DNA from: an uncultured Dorea sp.
Lineage (GTDB): Bacteria > Bacillota > Clostridia > Lachnospirales > Lachnospiraceae
Length of the DNA stretch: 64,000 bases
Direction of reading: 5' to 3'
Assembly (NCBI GenBank): GCA_947652615.1
Contig: CANTDX010000008.1
Span: forward strand, 27,940 to 91,939
Within the stretch, counting starts at the first letter, position 1; each line of letters opens with the position of its first letter. Of the stretch, positions 52,537-61,277 are shown piece by piece. The notes under the pieces were generated by a model, which was not told the DNA's origin, ran no database searches, and worked only from the letters and a program-made list of their open reading frames with translations. The position numbers were made by a program, and so were the translations under genes.

Positions 52537-53225
52537 TTCTGTAAGTACCACATATAAGTTTTCACGAATTCACTGTGCTTCTTCTTGGTCAGATAGACTG
52601 TCTCTCCGCCGGCAAGGCTGATACTGTCTGCGCCGTACTCTGCGATGTACGCCATATTGACAAGATACCCCCGGTGACACCGGTAGAAGCTCTCACCCAA
52701 CTGCTCCTCAAGCTCATTCATGGAGGCATAGATCTCAATCGTCTCTTTTCTCGTATGGATCTCCGCCTTCTTCGCCTTGCTCTCGATGTATAAGATATCG
52801 CTCTGATCTATGGTAAGACTCCTTCCCTTCGTCCGGACAAAGAGCTGCCTGTGCCGCCCATCCTTCCTCTTCTCCACTTCCCTGACCGCCCGGTCAAGGA
52901 CCTCCAGAAGCTTCCCCTCATCGATCGGCTTCAGCAGGTAGTGGAAGGCCGACACGTCAAAGGCCTCAAACACGTACTCTTTCATCCCTGTGATGAAGAT
53001 CAGTACCGTGTCCGCCTGCTGCCGCCGAAGCTCCCTTGCCGTCTCGATCCCGTTTACACCTTCCATCTTGATATCCAGGAAAATGATATCGAACTGCATA
53101 TGAGCGGCAAGCAGGTCTTCTCCTGCGGCGTATGACCGCAGTGCGCAGTCCGGGTAATGCCGGTGTATGAAGTTGTTGGTCTGTTCCCTGATGATCTTCT
53201 CATCATCGACAATTGCTATATTCAA
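52515..53225 (-). CDS. LytTR-family response regulator
   Basis: 236 aa. Receiver domain (about residues 1-120) with acidic pair DDE, phosphoacceptor Asp51 (IIFLDIKM) and the Lys in YLLKPID; LytTR DNA-binding domain (about 135-232) with DILYIESKAKKAEIHT and FYRCHRGYLVN. TTG 53225 is chosen since AGGTGAG is 3-5 bases upstream and the product then starts NIAIVDDEK as receivers do; the frame to 53318 would overlap the ROK gene. Its 3' end overlaps the convergent LRR gene by 4 bases. Confidence 0.88.
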   Translation of the reverse strand: MNIAIVDDEKIIREQTNNFIHRHYPDCALRSYAAGEDLLAAHMQFDIIFLDIKMEGVNGIETARELRRQQADTVLIFITGMKEYVFEAFDVSAFHYLLKPIDEGKLLEVLDRAVREVEKRKDGRHRQLFVRTKGRSLTIDQSDILYIESKAKKAEIHTRKETIEIYASMNELEEQLGESFYRCHRGYLVNMAYIAEYGADSISLAGGETVYLTKKKHSEFVKTYMWYLQNGGVSCV

Positions 53226-53274
53226 AGTCTCACCTTCTGTTTTCAAGAACCAGTTACAAAAGAGTCTCTTATGT

Positions 53275-54450
53275 TTAAACCTTAAGCGGTTCCCTGTAAA
53301 CCGCTTCCAGCGCCACATGTATCGCGCCTAGAACCCCCTCCTGATTCTCCAGTTCAGAAAATACCAGCCTTGGAGGATATGGTACATGAACTGCAAGCAT
53401 CTCGCCCCACTTCTTGGAAAATAATCTGCCGATGCTATTCCCCAGTCCGCCGGATATGATAACTGCCTCCAAATCTAATACAGCCGAAATATTGATCAGT
53501 GAAATCCCCACATATAAGAAGATCTCGTCCAGAATGAGCTTCGCATAGACATCGTTTTTCTTATATTTCTCAATCAACTTATTGATCTCATCCTGAAAAT
53601 CAGGCCGCATGATATAGTTCTGGATCTTATCTCTGGATATCGTATTCTCCAACACCCCGACCTCGTCAAATTCTGCCCGAAGCTTAGACGGATCCCCTAC
53701 CATGAAACCAATCTCTCCCGAAGCCCGGTGTGCTCCCGGATATAATTCACCATTGATAATAAATGCAGCCCCAACGCCGACTCCGTAGTTGATCAACGCA
53801 AAATTCTTAAGCTCTCTGCCGGCTCCATGCCACATCTCTCCAAGCGCCCCCAGATTGATGCTATTCTCAATGATGACAGGCGCCGCAAATTCTTCCCTGA
53901 TCTTCGTTCTGATCTGGGTCAGATCGATGGGCGGTAAAAAAGGCGCCAAAGTGACACTATCTTCTGAAAGGACTCCCGGAACGCCGATACAGATACTTAA
54001 AATGGAGGCTTTGTCTTTTCCGCTGGCCGCAACGACATCTAAGAGCATCTCCTTAAGTTCATCGGCAACCCCTGTCCCGCCGTCTTTTGTGTTCGTCGGC
54101 CTCTCAAGACTCGACAACTCTCTGCCAAGAAGATCCGCAAACATCACGCGGATACGGAATCTTCCAAGGTCGACTCCCAGCACATATCCTCGTTCCGCAT
54201 GATAAGACAGCAATGTGGATTTACGTCCCAGGGAATTGTCCCCTTCGCCGACCTCCACCACATATCCGATATCGATCAGACTCTTTACATTGGATGAAAC
54301 CGCCGGGAAACTCATACCTAAGAGCCTGCATAAGTCTGCCCTTGACATCGTTCCCCTTGTCCTAAGGCAGTTTAATATCAATATTTTATTTGATTCTCCC
54401 AATGCTTCGGGCGTGCCGCCCTTCGCCTCGGGTATACTGTCCTTACTCAT
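53275..54450 (-). CDS. ROK-family transcriptional regulator (NagC/XylR type)
   Basis: 391 aa. N-terminal winged helix (about residues 15-75: NCLRTRGTMSRADLCRLLGMSFPAVSSNVKSL) and a ROK sugar-kinase-like domain (about 85-385) with GVDLGRFRIRV and GVGVGAAFIINGELYPGAHRASGEIGFM. The usual ROK zinc motif C-x-C-G-x-x-G-C is absent. AAGGAGG site. Last gene of the amino-sugar operon, so it probably reports the pathway sugar and controls the operon. Confidence 0.87.
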   Translation of the reverse strand: MSKDSIPEAKGGTPEALGESNKILILNCLRTRGTMSRADLCRLLGMSFPAVSSNVKSLIDIGYVVEVGEGDNSLGRKSTLLSYHAERGYVLGVDLGRFRIRVMFADLLGRELSSLERPTNTKDGGTGVADELKEMLLDVVAASGKDKASILSICIGVPGVLSEDSVTLAPFLPPIDLTQIRTKIREEFAAPVIIENSINLGALGEMWHGAGRELKNFALINYGVGVGAAFIINGELYPGAHRASGEIGFMVGDPSKLRAEFDEVGVLENTISRDKIQNYIMRPDFQDEINKLIEKYKKNDVYAKLILDEIFLYVGISLINISAVLDLEAVIISGGLGNSIGRLFSKKWGEMLAVHVPYPPRLVFSELENQEGVLGAIHVALEAVYREPLKV

Positions 54451-54533
54451 AAGACCTCCTTAGAGAATATGCCGTTCGCATTTATTGCAATTATTATATC
54501 ACTTTCATTTCACCGCCGCAATTATTATGTTTT

Positions 54534-54842
54534 TTACCCTATCTGCTGATACAATTCCACATAAGAATCCCGCATAAAACACACCTGCTTTTCCAGAAGC
54601 GCATCATGTTCCGGATTCTCCTGTATCGCCTTTAATGCACGAACCGCTTCCTCCATAGAATCATATTCCGCTTCCCATATCATGGTGTTGACCGCTTCCC
54701 TTCCCATGACGGACACATATCTGCGCCCCTTTTTCAGATTCTCCGTTTTTTCTTCTAATTCTATAAATCTCTTCTCCAGGGCCAGGAAGGCAGCTTCATC
54801 TCTCTTATCATAGCTTTGGACAAATCTCATTTTATAAACCAT
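54534..54842 (-). CDS. Small putative dimeric alpha/beta-barrel protein (NIPSNAP-like)
   Basis: 102 aa, soluble. Pattern of one strand, a long helix (FLALEKRFIELEEKTENLKK), further strands (RYVSVMGRE, NTMIWEAEYDSMEEAVRAL) and a terminal helix suggests a ferredoxin-like barrel of the NIPSNAP/ABM superfamily. Function unknown; in an amino-sugar operon it may be a mutarotase-like or accessory protein. Start overlaps the kinase end by 16 bases, with GGAG 8 bases upstream. Confidence 0.62.
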   Translation of the reverse strand: MVYKMRFVQSYDKRDEAAFLALEKRFIELEEKTENLKKGRRYVSVMGREAVNTMIWEAEYDSMEEAVRALKAIQENPEHDALLEKQVCFMRDSYVELYQQIG

Positions 54843-55879
54843 GCTTCACTCTCCATCCCCTCGTCTAATATCTTCCGGCATACCGTCTCATACCCCACAT
54901 GAGATGCAATACTGTCCTCACTCTCTACTGCCATCCCTGCACAGAGAGTTCCCAATTCTGCCGCACTCGAAAGCCTTGTTTCACCAAATGCAGTATCTTC
55001 CCTCCCCTTCTGCAGCATAAGCCCCATCGCTATCCCGGCAAGAGTGCCACCAAGGAATGCGTCTCCTGCTCCTGTGGTGTTCACAGTTCTCGAAGGCAGC
55101 GGAGGAATATGCTCAATCAGGGATTTCGTGGCTGAATAAGCGCCCTGTTTGCCGCAAGTCATTAATAATTCTATATTCGGATTTTCTCTTACTAACTTGT
55201 GATACAGCCGTTTGGCCAATTCCCTCTGTTCCGGCTCTTCTCCTAATATGGATGCTGCCTCCTCTTCATTCACCGCAAGTAAGTCACAACAGGAGAATGC
55301 TTTCTGCCGGATGAATTCTCCCGCTTCTGCTGCCGGTACCGACAATACACAATAGGCTCCCTTCTCCTTACCATAGGCAAGCATTGCTAACCGGCTCTCA
55401 ACAGGCACCTCCGGGATCACCGCCACAATCGTCTTCTCGTCAATATCCAGACAATTCATACAATTCTCTATGTATTCAGGCGTCACATGCAGGGCCGCAT
55501 TATTCTTTGCCGTAAAATTACATCCCTCTTTATCCGGATACTGCAGACAAATGCTGATCATCGTGGATTCTGTCTTACTCTTCCCCACGAATCTTACATT
55601 CATGCCGCTTCTTTCCATCTGATCAATCAGTCTATGCCCGACTTCGTCACATCCCACATAGCCGATAGGATATATGGTTGTCTGCCCTCTCAGCAAAGCC
55701 GCCGCATAATGTAGTACGATATGCTGTTTACAATAATCCTTCGCCCCGCTTAATCTCACCAGACGAGATTCACTCCTTCCAAGCGTGGCCATCTCATCAC
55801 TGTGGAACAACATACCTTTTCCGATACCCCCTGTTCCCACGATTTTATTGTATTTTGCATTAACCATCCTATCATCCAT
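54827..55879 (-). CDS. PfkB-family sugar kinase
   Basis: 350 aa. Ribokinase fold: N-terminal KIVGTGGIGKGMLF, lid with YPIGYVGCDEVG, and the catalytic GAGD in RTVNTTGAGDAFLGG. Phosphorylates a sugar, presumably the one brought in unphosphorylated by the adjacent ABC importer, or a later intermediate. ATG 55879 (GGAAAG site) or ATG 55867 are both possible; both overlap or abut the NagB-like gene end. Confidence 0.82.
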   Translation of the reverse strand: MDDRMVNAKYNKIVGTGGIGKGMLFHSDEMATLGRSESRLVRLSGAKDYCKQHIVLHYAAALLRGQTTIYPIGYVGCDEVGHRLIDQMERSGMNVRFVGKSKTESTMISICLQYPDKEGCNFTAKNNAALHVTPEYIENCMNCLDIDEKTIVAVIPEVPVESRLAMLAYGKEKGAYCVLSVPAAEAGEFIRQKAFSCCDLLAVNEEEAASILGEEPEQRELAKRLYHKLVRENPNIELLMTCGKQGAYSATKSLIEHIPPLPSRTVNTTGAGDAFLGGTLAGIAMGLMLQKGREDTAFGETRLSSAAELGTLCAGMAVESEDSIASHVGYETVCRKILDEGMESEAWFIK

Positions 55880-56789
55880 CACTTTCCAGTCCAATCCTCT
55901 TATCTACTCCCCTGAATTCCCACTCCGGATGCTCTGCGATCGGGTGACGCGCCGTTTCTCTGGTCGCTGTGATCAATGCATCCGGATGCTCCTGCAAGAG
56001 TGTCATCGGAAACTCTTCTGTCACATCAGAAAACAGGGCAATTCTAAGAGCCGTCTGCTTCCACGCCCCGGTTGCAGAATAGACTCTTATTTTCTTTGCC
56101 GAAAAGCATTCCTTCACCCCCAGGGTTACTGACATGGGTGGCATAAACTGCCATGCTGCCCCCATGCTCCTGTGCGCAAGCGCAAGTATGGTATCCCAGT
56201 TATTTTCCTGTACACGTGCCCTGGAATTACGGATATCATCCGCCGTCACGACTGCATAAGGATTCCTCCGCGCCTGATTGAAAGCTACATGTCCGTCCTG
56301 TCCCCATCCGCCCAGTGTATAATCTATACTATGATTCAGGATTTCCCTGCTCATCTGGCTCACATTATCCGGTGTCAGATAATATCGGTTCTCTTCTGGT
56401 ATACGAAGCTCTTCTCTTACCGCCCCGTAAAAATACTCTTCCATAAAAGTGTGGAAGTTGTTCGGATCATTTTCTGGCAGCAGCCTGGCTTCCCAGTCGA
56501 GATTTTCGTCCATATGATAACAGATCACATGTTTCATGGCGATCCGTTCCTCATTTATCATCTCCGCAAACGGTTCATACCACTCCTTCGGACCACACGG
56601 CACGATCAGGCGGAAAGTCCGTTGTTCCCTGGCTGCTTTCCAGATCTCATCCGCCAGATCCTTCGCCATCACCCTGCCCATCTCCTGCGCATCCTCCACG
56701 ATGCGCAGGCGTACCTTCAGGGCAGGATGTGTAACAAGTTCTTCCATTGGAATGCTGCACCATTGATAAAGTAAATTCAAATCCATCAT
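55872..56789 (-). CDS. NagB-like amino-sugar phosphate isomerase/deaminase, paralogue 2
   Basis: 305 aa, in the glucosamine-6-phosphate deaminase/6-phosphogluconolactonase superfamily. NagB landmarks: LIVPCGPKEWYEPF (phosphate), Asp94 in YHMDEN (the Asp72 equivalent), and Asp165-Gly-His167 in GWGQDGHVAFNQ. Position 172, Glu148 in E. coli NagB, is Gln (codon 56274-56276). It is about 40-60 residues longer than NagB. Similar throughout to the paralogue at 61278. Reaction expected: ketose phosphate plus ammonia from an amino-sugar phosphate; exact substrate unknown. Confidence 0.78.
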   Translation of the reverse strand: MMDLNLLYQWCSIPMEELVTHPALKVRLRIVEDAQEMGRVMAKDLADEIWKAAREQRTFRLIVPCGPKEWYEPFAEMINEERIAMKHVICYHMDENLDWEARLLPENDPNNFHTFMEEYFYGAVREELRIPEENRYYLTPDNVSQMSREILNHSIDYTLGGWGQDGHVAFNQARRNPYAVVTADDIRNSRARVQENNWDTILALAHRSMGAAWQFMPPMSVTLGVKECFSAKKIRVYSATGAWKQTALRIALFSDVTEEFPMTLLQEHPDALITATRETARHPIAEHPEWEFRGVDKRIGLESDG

Positions 56790-56827
56790 TTCCCTGTTCC
56801 CCTTTGTCTGAGTTATCCATTCATGCG

Positions 56828-57865
56828 TTATTTTTTATAGGTGTTGTCGTAGAATTCCTGAACATTCTCACTTGTGATCGCTTCGATCGGCATATAATTT
56901 TTCCTTTCTACCTCGCGACCGTTAAGGAGAGAATCTGCATAATCAATCACCATCTGTGCATGCACCTTCCCACTTCCAAGACTTATGGAACCTTTGAGAA
57001 CTTCGTTGTTCATGATCGCAAGAACCTCCTGCTCCGTTGCATCAATAGAGAACAGTGCATAATCCTTATATGCATCCTCGCTCCCTGCCGCCGCCTTCAT
57101 AGCTTCGTTTCCGCCTACACCTGAACCGGCGCTTAAGCCTAACATTACCCGCAGATCTGGATTCGCCTGCAGAATACTCTCCGTATTCTTCATTCCCTCA
57201 TCCACAGTCAGCGTACTTGCATTCGCCACCAGCTTTCCATTCGGCATAAGCTCTTCCATTGCCTCCTCGCAGGCTGCTCCTTCCTGTACGCCTAATTCCA
57301 CTGTCTGAATATCCAACAGGCCCCACTTGAATTCACCGGACAGTTTCATATTTTCATCCAGCCATTCTTTTGCCATTTCCGCCAATGCGCGCCCTGTTTT
57401 TACCGGGTCTAATTCCAGAGAGGTATGTGCATTCTTAAGTCCCCTGCAATAGTCAATCACATAGATCCCCTCATCCATCGCTTTCTTCGCAAGCGGTTCT
57501 ACCGCCTCTACGTCTATCGCAAGAATAATGATCGCATCCATCCCGCTCTGGATAAAGTTCTCAATCTGGGATATCTGTTTCGTAGAATCCTGTCCCGCAT
57601 CCGCGTATGTCACTTCCAGATTCTTCTCTTTCCCATATCTCTGTGCCTCCTCTACCAGCTCCGACCACACCGGATTGGACAAATTATAGACTGCCATTCC
57701 GACCCTGTATACATCACCGGAATCACTCTGTGTATCTGTGCCGCTCCCTGCCGTATCTTCTTTGCTCCCGTCTGTAGACTGTGCGTCACCGCCGCCTTTG
57801 CTGCACGCTGCGATCCCCAATACCATGGCCATAACCAATAAAACCGCTGTTAATCTTTTTTTCAT
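56828..57865 (-). CDS. Sugar ABC transporter substrate-binding lipoprotein (RbsB-like)
   Basis: 345 aa. Lipobox IAAC (about residues 18-21), Gly/Ser/Asp tether, then a Peripla_BP_4 domain (about 50-335): RVGMAVYNLSNPVWSEL, QISQIENFIQSGMDAIIILAIDV, GGNEAMKAAAG. Captures a monosaccharide outside the cell for the RbsC/RbsA-like partners encoded just upstream in transcription order. GAGGAGG site. Confidence 0.92.
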   Translation of the reverse strand: MKKRLTAVLLVMAMVLGIAACSKGGGDAQSTDGSKEDTAGSGTDTQSDSGDVYRVGMAVYNLSNPVWSELVEEAQRYGKEKNLEVTYADAGQDSTKQISQIENFIQSGMDAIIILAIDVEAVEPLAKKAMDEGIYVIDYCRGLKNAHTSLELDPVKTGRALAEMAKEWLDENMKLSGEFKWGLLDIQTVELGVQEGAACEEAMEELMPNGKLVANASTLTVDEGMKNTESILQANPDLRVMLGLSAGSGVGGNEAMKAAAGSEDAYKDYALFSIDATEQEVLAIMNNEVLKGSISLGSGKVHAQMVIDYADSLLNGREVERKNYMPIEAITSENVQEFYDNTYKK

Positions 57866-57885
57866 TCGCTTTTCCTCCTCGTATA

Positions 57886-58875
57886 CTATACTTCATTGTT
57901 CGCATTGATTGATTTTACCTTCTTTACTACTTCGCTCTTTTTTCTCATCTGAGTGTCATAAATAACTGCAATCAACATCAAGAGCCCTTTCACTACAAGC
58001 TGCGTATATTGGTTCACATCCATCAGAAGAAGTCCGTTATCTAAGAACCCCACGATCAGCACGCCAACCAGGGCGCCGAATATGGTTCCCTTTCCTCCGT
58101 TTGAACTGACCCCGCCCAATACACACGCAGTGATCACATTGAATTCAAATCCCGCCCCATTGGAGGAAAGACCGGAATTCGTCCTGGATAATAACAGGAT
58201 CGCTCCCACTCCCGACAGAAGACCGCAGAGAGTATAAGCCAGTATCTTTAGACGTCCCACCGATATACCGGAAAGCTTCGCCGCCTCCTCATTACTCCCG
58301 ATGGCATAGAAATATTTCCCGATATAGACCCGCTTTAACAGGATTGCCCCTAAAACAAATACGATCACCATTATAATCAGCGAGATCGGTATCCCTAAGA
58401 AATTCCCCTGTCCGAATACGGAGAAATTCTTCGGAAACCCGAAGATGGGAATTCCTTTTGAAATAATATAACTGATCCCATTCAGGGTATTCATAATAGC
58501 CAGTGTCACGATCAACGGCGCCACTCCTGACTTGACAATGATGATCCCGTTGAGCAGCCCGATCCCCGTCCCCATCAGAAGGCCGATCAATATTGCCGGA
58601 ACCGTTCCTACACCCGCATTTACCATAAGCCAGGCACAAGTCACGTTGATCAGTGATATCTGATATCCCACCGACAAGTCGATTCCGCCTGTAATCATGA
58701 CAACCGTCATCCCTACCGACACGATTCCAAGAGTACAGATCTGTCTCGACACATTGAAGAAATTATTAACCTCCAGGAAGTGGGGTGCAATAAAGCTAAA
58801 TAACACAAGCATCCCAACCAGGACAAAGAATACGCCGTAACCGCTGATTTTCTCCATATTCAATTTTCTATTCAT
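57886..58875 (-). CDS. Sugar ABC transporter permease (RbsC-like)
   Basis: 329 aa, about ten membrane segments of the BPD_transp_2 type. Diagnostic segments: VGMTVVMITGGIDLSVG, GRLKILAYTLCGLLSGVGAILLLSR and ACVLGGVSSNGGKGTIFGALVG. Start overlaps the ATPase gene by 8 bases and uses a GGAGGTGG site. Channel for the sugar importer. Confidence 0.93.
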   Translation of the reverse strand: MNRKLNMEKISGYGVFFVLVGMLVLFSFIAPHFLEVNNFFNVSRQICTLGIVSVGMTVVMITGGIDLSVGYQISLINVTCAWLMVNAGVGTVPAILIGLLMGTGIGLLNGIIIVKSGVAPLIVTLAIMNTLNGISYIISKGIPIFGFPKNFSVFGQGNFLGIPISLIIMVIVFVLGAILLKRVYIGKYFYAIGSNEEAAKLSGISVGRLKILAYTLCGLLSGVGAILLLSRTNSGLSSNGAGFEFNVITACVLGGVSSNGGKGTIFGALVGVLIVGFLDNGLLLMDVNQYTQLVVKGLLMLIAVIYDTQMRKKSEVVKKVKSINANNEV

Positions 58876-60361
58876 CTTCCACCACCTCCGAAATATAATT
58901 CAGCACACGTTCCTGCGTAAATTCTTCCTTTTCCAGTACACCGGTCTGTCTTCCTTTGCTGAGCATGACCATCCGGTCCGACATTCCCAGAAGTTCCTCC
59001 ATATCCGAGGATATCATGATAATTGATTTGCCCTGCCGGACAAGTTCTGTCATGATCTTGTAGATCTCCTGCTTGGCTCCGACGTCGATTCCCCTTGTCG
59101 GCTCGTCAAAAATCAAGATTTCAGGATCTACGCCCAGCCATTTCCCCAAAACTACCTTTTGCTGGTTTCCTCCGCTTAGATTCTTCACTCGCTGATAGAT
59201 GCCCGGGGTTCTGATCGTAAGGTCTTTCACATATTTTTCGGAAAATTCTCTGCTGTCGCTCTCACGTATCATGCCGCCTTTGGAGAGCTTCTTTCTCACC
59301 GCCATAGTCAGGTTCTCCTGCACCGTCATCTCTAAGATCAGTCCTTGCTGCTTCCTATCCTCCGGAACAAGGCATATTCCGTTTCGTATCGCCGCATTAG
59401 GGCTGTTTGGATCGAATCTCTTACCTCTTAATGTGATCTCCCCGCTCTTTATCTTCGCACTTCCAAACAAAAGCGCCGCCAATTCTGTCCTTCCTGCGCC
59501 GACCAGCCCGCCGAATCCTAATATTTCTCCTCTCTTCAATGAAAAAGAAATATTCTTAACACCGTTTCCAGTCAGGTTTTTCACTTCTAGAACCGTCTCC
59601 TCCTGTGTAAAATCACGTTCGGGATAGGTCTCCTTCAATGTCCGCCCTACCATCAGACGGACCAGATCGTCCTTATCGGTATCCTGAATCTCCTTCGTCG
59701 CAATATACTGTCCGTCCCGCAATACACTCACCCGGTCCGCCAGACGGAAGATCTCCTCCAGCCTGTGTGAAATATAGATTACCGTTACCCCCTCTGCTTT
59801 TAATGTCTCAACAATCCGAAACATAGCCTCCACTTCACGGTTAGTCAAGGGGGCGGAAGGCTCGTCCATGATCAGGATCTTCGCATTCTTCGACACTGCT
59901 TTTGCAATCTCCACGATCTGTTGGTATCCCGTCGTCAGTTCCTCAACTTTCACATCCGGATCCATCTGGATATTTAATCTCTGGAACAACTTTTTAGCAA
60001 GCTCCGACATCTCTTTCTGGCAGCTAAAAATCCCTTTACGCAAGAATTCTCCAAGAAAAATATTCTCGGCAGCCGTAAGCACCGGGACTAGGGTAAATTC
60101 CTGATACACAATCGCAATTCCATTTTCTCTGGACAGTGCAGGCGTTAAAGCCTCAAATTCTCTGCCTTCCACACAGATACGCCCTTCCGTCGGCTCAATA
60201 GCACCGGAGACCGTTTTGATCAATGTTGACTTTCCTGCACCGTTCTCCCCGACCAGGGCATGGACTTCTCCGCGCCGGAATGAAATACTTACGTGGTCTA
60301 ATGCTTTGACACCCGGGTATAATTTCGTAATATCTCTTAATTCTAAAATATGATCTCCCAC
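58868..60361 (-). CDS. Sugar ABC transporter ATP-binding protein (RbsA-like)
   Basis: 497 aa with two fused ATPase domains. The first (about residues 1-240) has Walker A GENGAGKST and Walker B ILIMDEPSAP. The second (about 255-490) has the degenerate GLVGAGRTE but a good signature LSGGNQQK and LIFDEPTRGID. This is the normal RbsA/MglA layout. It begins with GTG behind AAGGGAG. Partner of the RbsC-like permease. Confidence 0.93.
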   Translation of the reverse strand: MGDHILELRDITKLYPGVKALDHVSISFRRGEVHALVGENGAGKSTLIKTVSGAIEPTEGRICVEGREFEALTPALSRENGIAIVYQEFTLVPVLTAAENIFLGEFLRKGIFSCQKEMSELAKKLFQRLNIQMDPDVKVEELTTGYQQIVEIAKAVSKNAKILIMDEPSAPLTNREVEAMFRIVETLKAEGVTVIYISHRLEEIFRLADRVSVLRDGQYIATKEIQDTDKDDLVRLMVGRTLKETYPERDFTQEETVLEVKNLTGNGVKNISFSLKRGEILGFGGLVGAGRTELAALLFGSAKIKSGEITLRGKRFDPNSPNAAIRNGICLVPEDRKQQGLILEMTVQENLTMAVRKKLSKGGMIRESDSREFSEKYVKDLTIRTPGIYQRVKNLSGGNQQKVVLGKWLGVDPEILIFDEPTRGIDVGAKQEIYKIMTELVRQGKSIIMISSDMEELLGMSDRMVMLSKGRQTGVLEKEEFTQERVLNYISEVVEDE

Positions 60362-60392
60362 GATGCTCCCTTTCCGTATCTTTGCTCTCCTC

Positions 60393-61265
60393 TTAGTCTA
60401 CGCCTGCAAATTCATACATGGTCTGGCACGGATAGCTGAAATCTAATGTCTCTCCTGGTTTTTGCGCTTTCAGAGCCACGCGGCACATGTCTAATGCCCC
60501 GTCCAGCATAAATCCCGGTATATTCAGCTCCTCAAAAAGCCTTTTTACATAGCTTAGATCCTTAAGTCCCAAAGCTAAGGCAAAATCCAGACGGTAATCC
60601 TTCTTCACGTACTTGTCACTGTAGAACTGGAATACCCAGTTATCAAGAGTCTCGCAGTTCAATATGTCATATAGTTCTTCCTGCTTAAAACCGAATTTGG
60701 CCATAACCGGATATAGCTGTGCAAACAAGAGCGCTTCGGATAGCCCGCAGAAATTAATCGCCAGTTTTGCCAGATGGCCGTTGCCGATGCCTCCCACATA
60801 GCGGTAGCTCTTACAATAACTCTCAAACAGGAATGAAAGAGAATCCACAACTTCCTTATCCCCGCCGATCACGATATCAAGAGTCCCCTCCTCCGCCTCC
60901 TGCGGTCCTGTCATCAGAGGTGCGTCTATCAGATTACCGCCGTTTGCCTTCACCTTCTCATATAACTGTCTGGTAGATACCGGATAGCTGGTGGACGTAT
61001 CAATGATAATCTTATGCTCTACCCCTTCTTTGATAAATATATCTACCGCATTTTCTACAACCTGAGAATTGGGCAGCGAAAGAAAGATATATTCACTGTT
61101 ACTGCATACTTCTCTAAGATCCTTTGCCAGCACAGCCCGTCCGGCAAATCGTTCCATCGCACTTTCATTCACGTCAAATACGGTAAGTGCATTCCCCGCT
61201 TCGATCAGATTCTTGCAGATACCTTTCCCAATATTGCCAAGTCCTACAAATCCTATGTTTGCCAT
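60393..61265 (-). CDS. NAD(P)-dependent beta-hydroxyacid dehydrogenase family protein
   Basis: 290 aa of the 3-hydroxyisobutyrate/tartronate-semialdehyde reductase family. Nucleotide loop GFVGLGNIGKG (residues 5-15) with Asp ending strand 2 (VFDVNES); substrate segment DAPLMTGPQEAEEGTL; catalytic Lys in GNGHLAKLAINF (about 168). Not part of textbook GlcNAc catabolism, so it points to an extra oxidation or reduction step in this pathway. GGGAGG site; between a NagB-like gene and the importer. Confidence 0.85.
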   Translation of the reverse strand: MANIGFVGLGNIGKGICKNLIEAGNALTVFDVNESAMERFAGRAVLAKDLREVCSNSEYIFLSLPNSQVVENAVDIFIKEGVEHKIIIDTSTSYPVSTRQLYEKVKANGGNLIDAPLMTGPQEAEEGTLDIVIGGDKEVVDSLSFLFESYCKSYRYVGGIGNGHLAKLAINFCGLSEALLFAQLYPVMAKFGFKQEELYDILNCETLDNWVFQFYSDKYVKKDYRLDFALALGLKDLSYVKRLFEELNIPGFMLDGALDMCRVALKAQKPGETLDFSYPCQTMYEFAGVD

Positions 61266-61277
61266 GTGATTTCCTCC

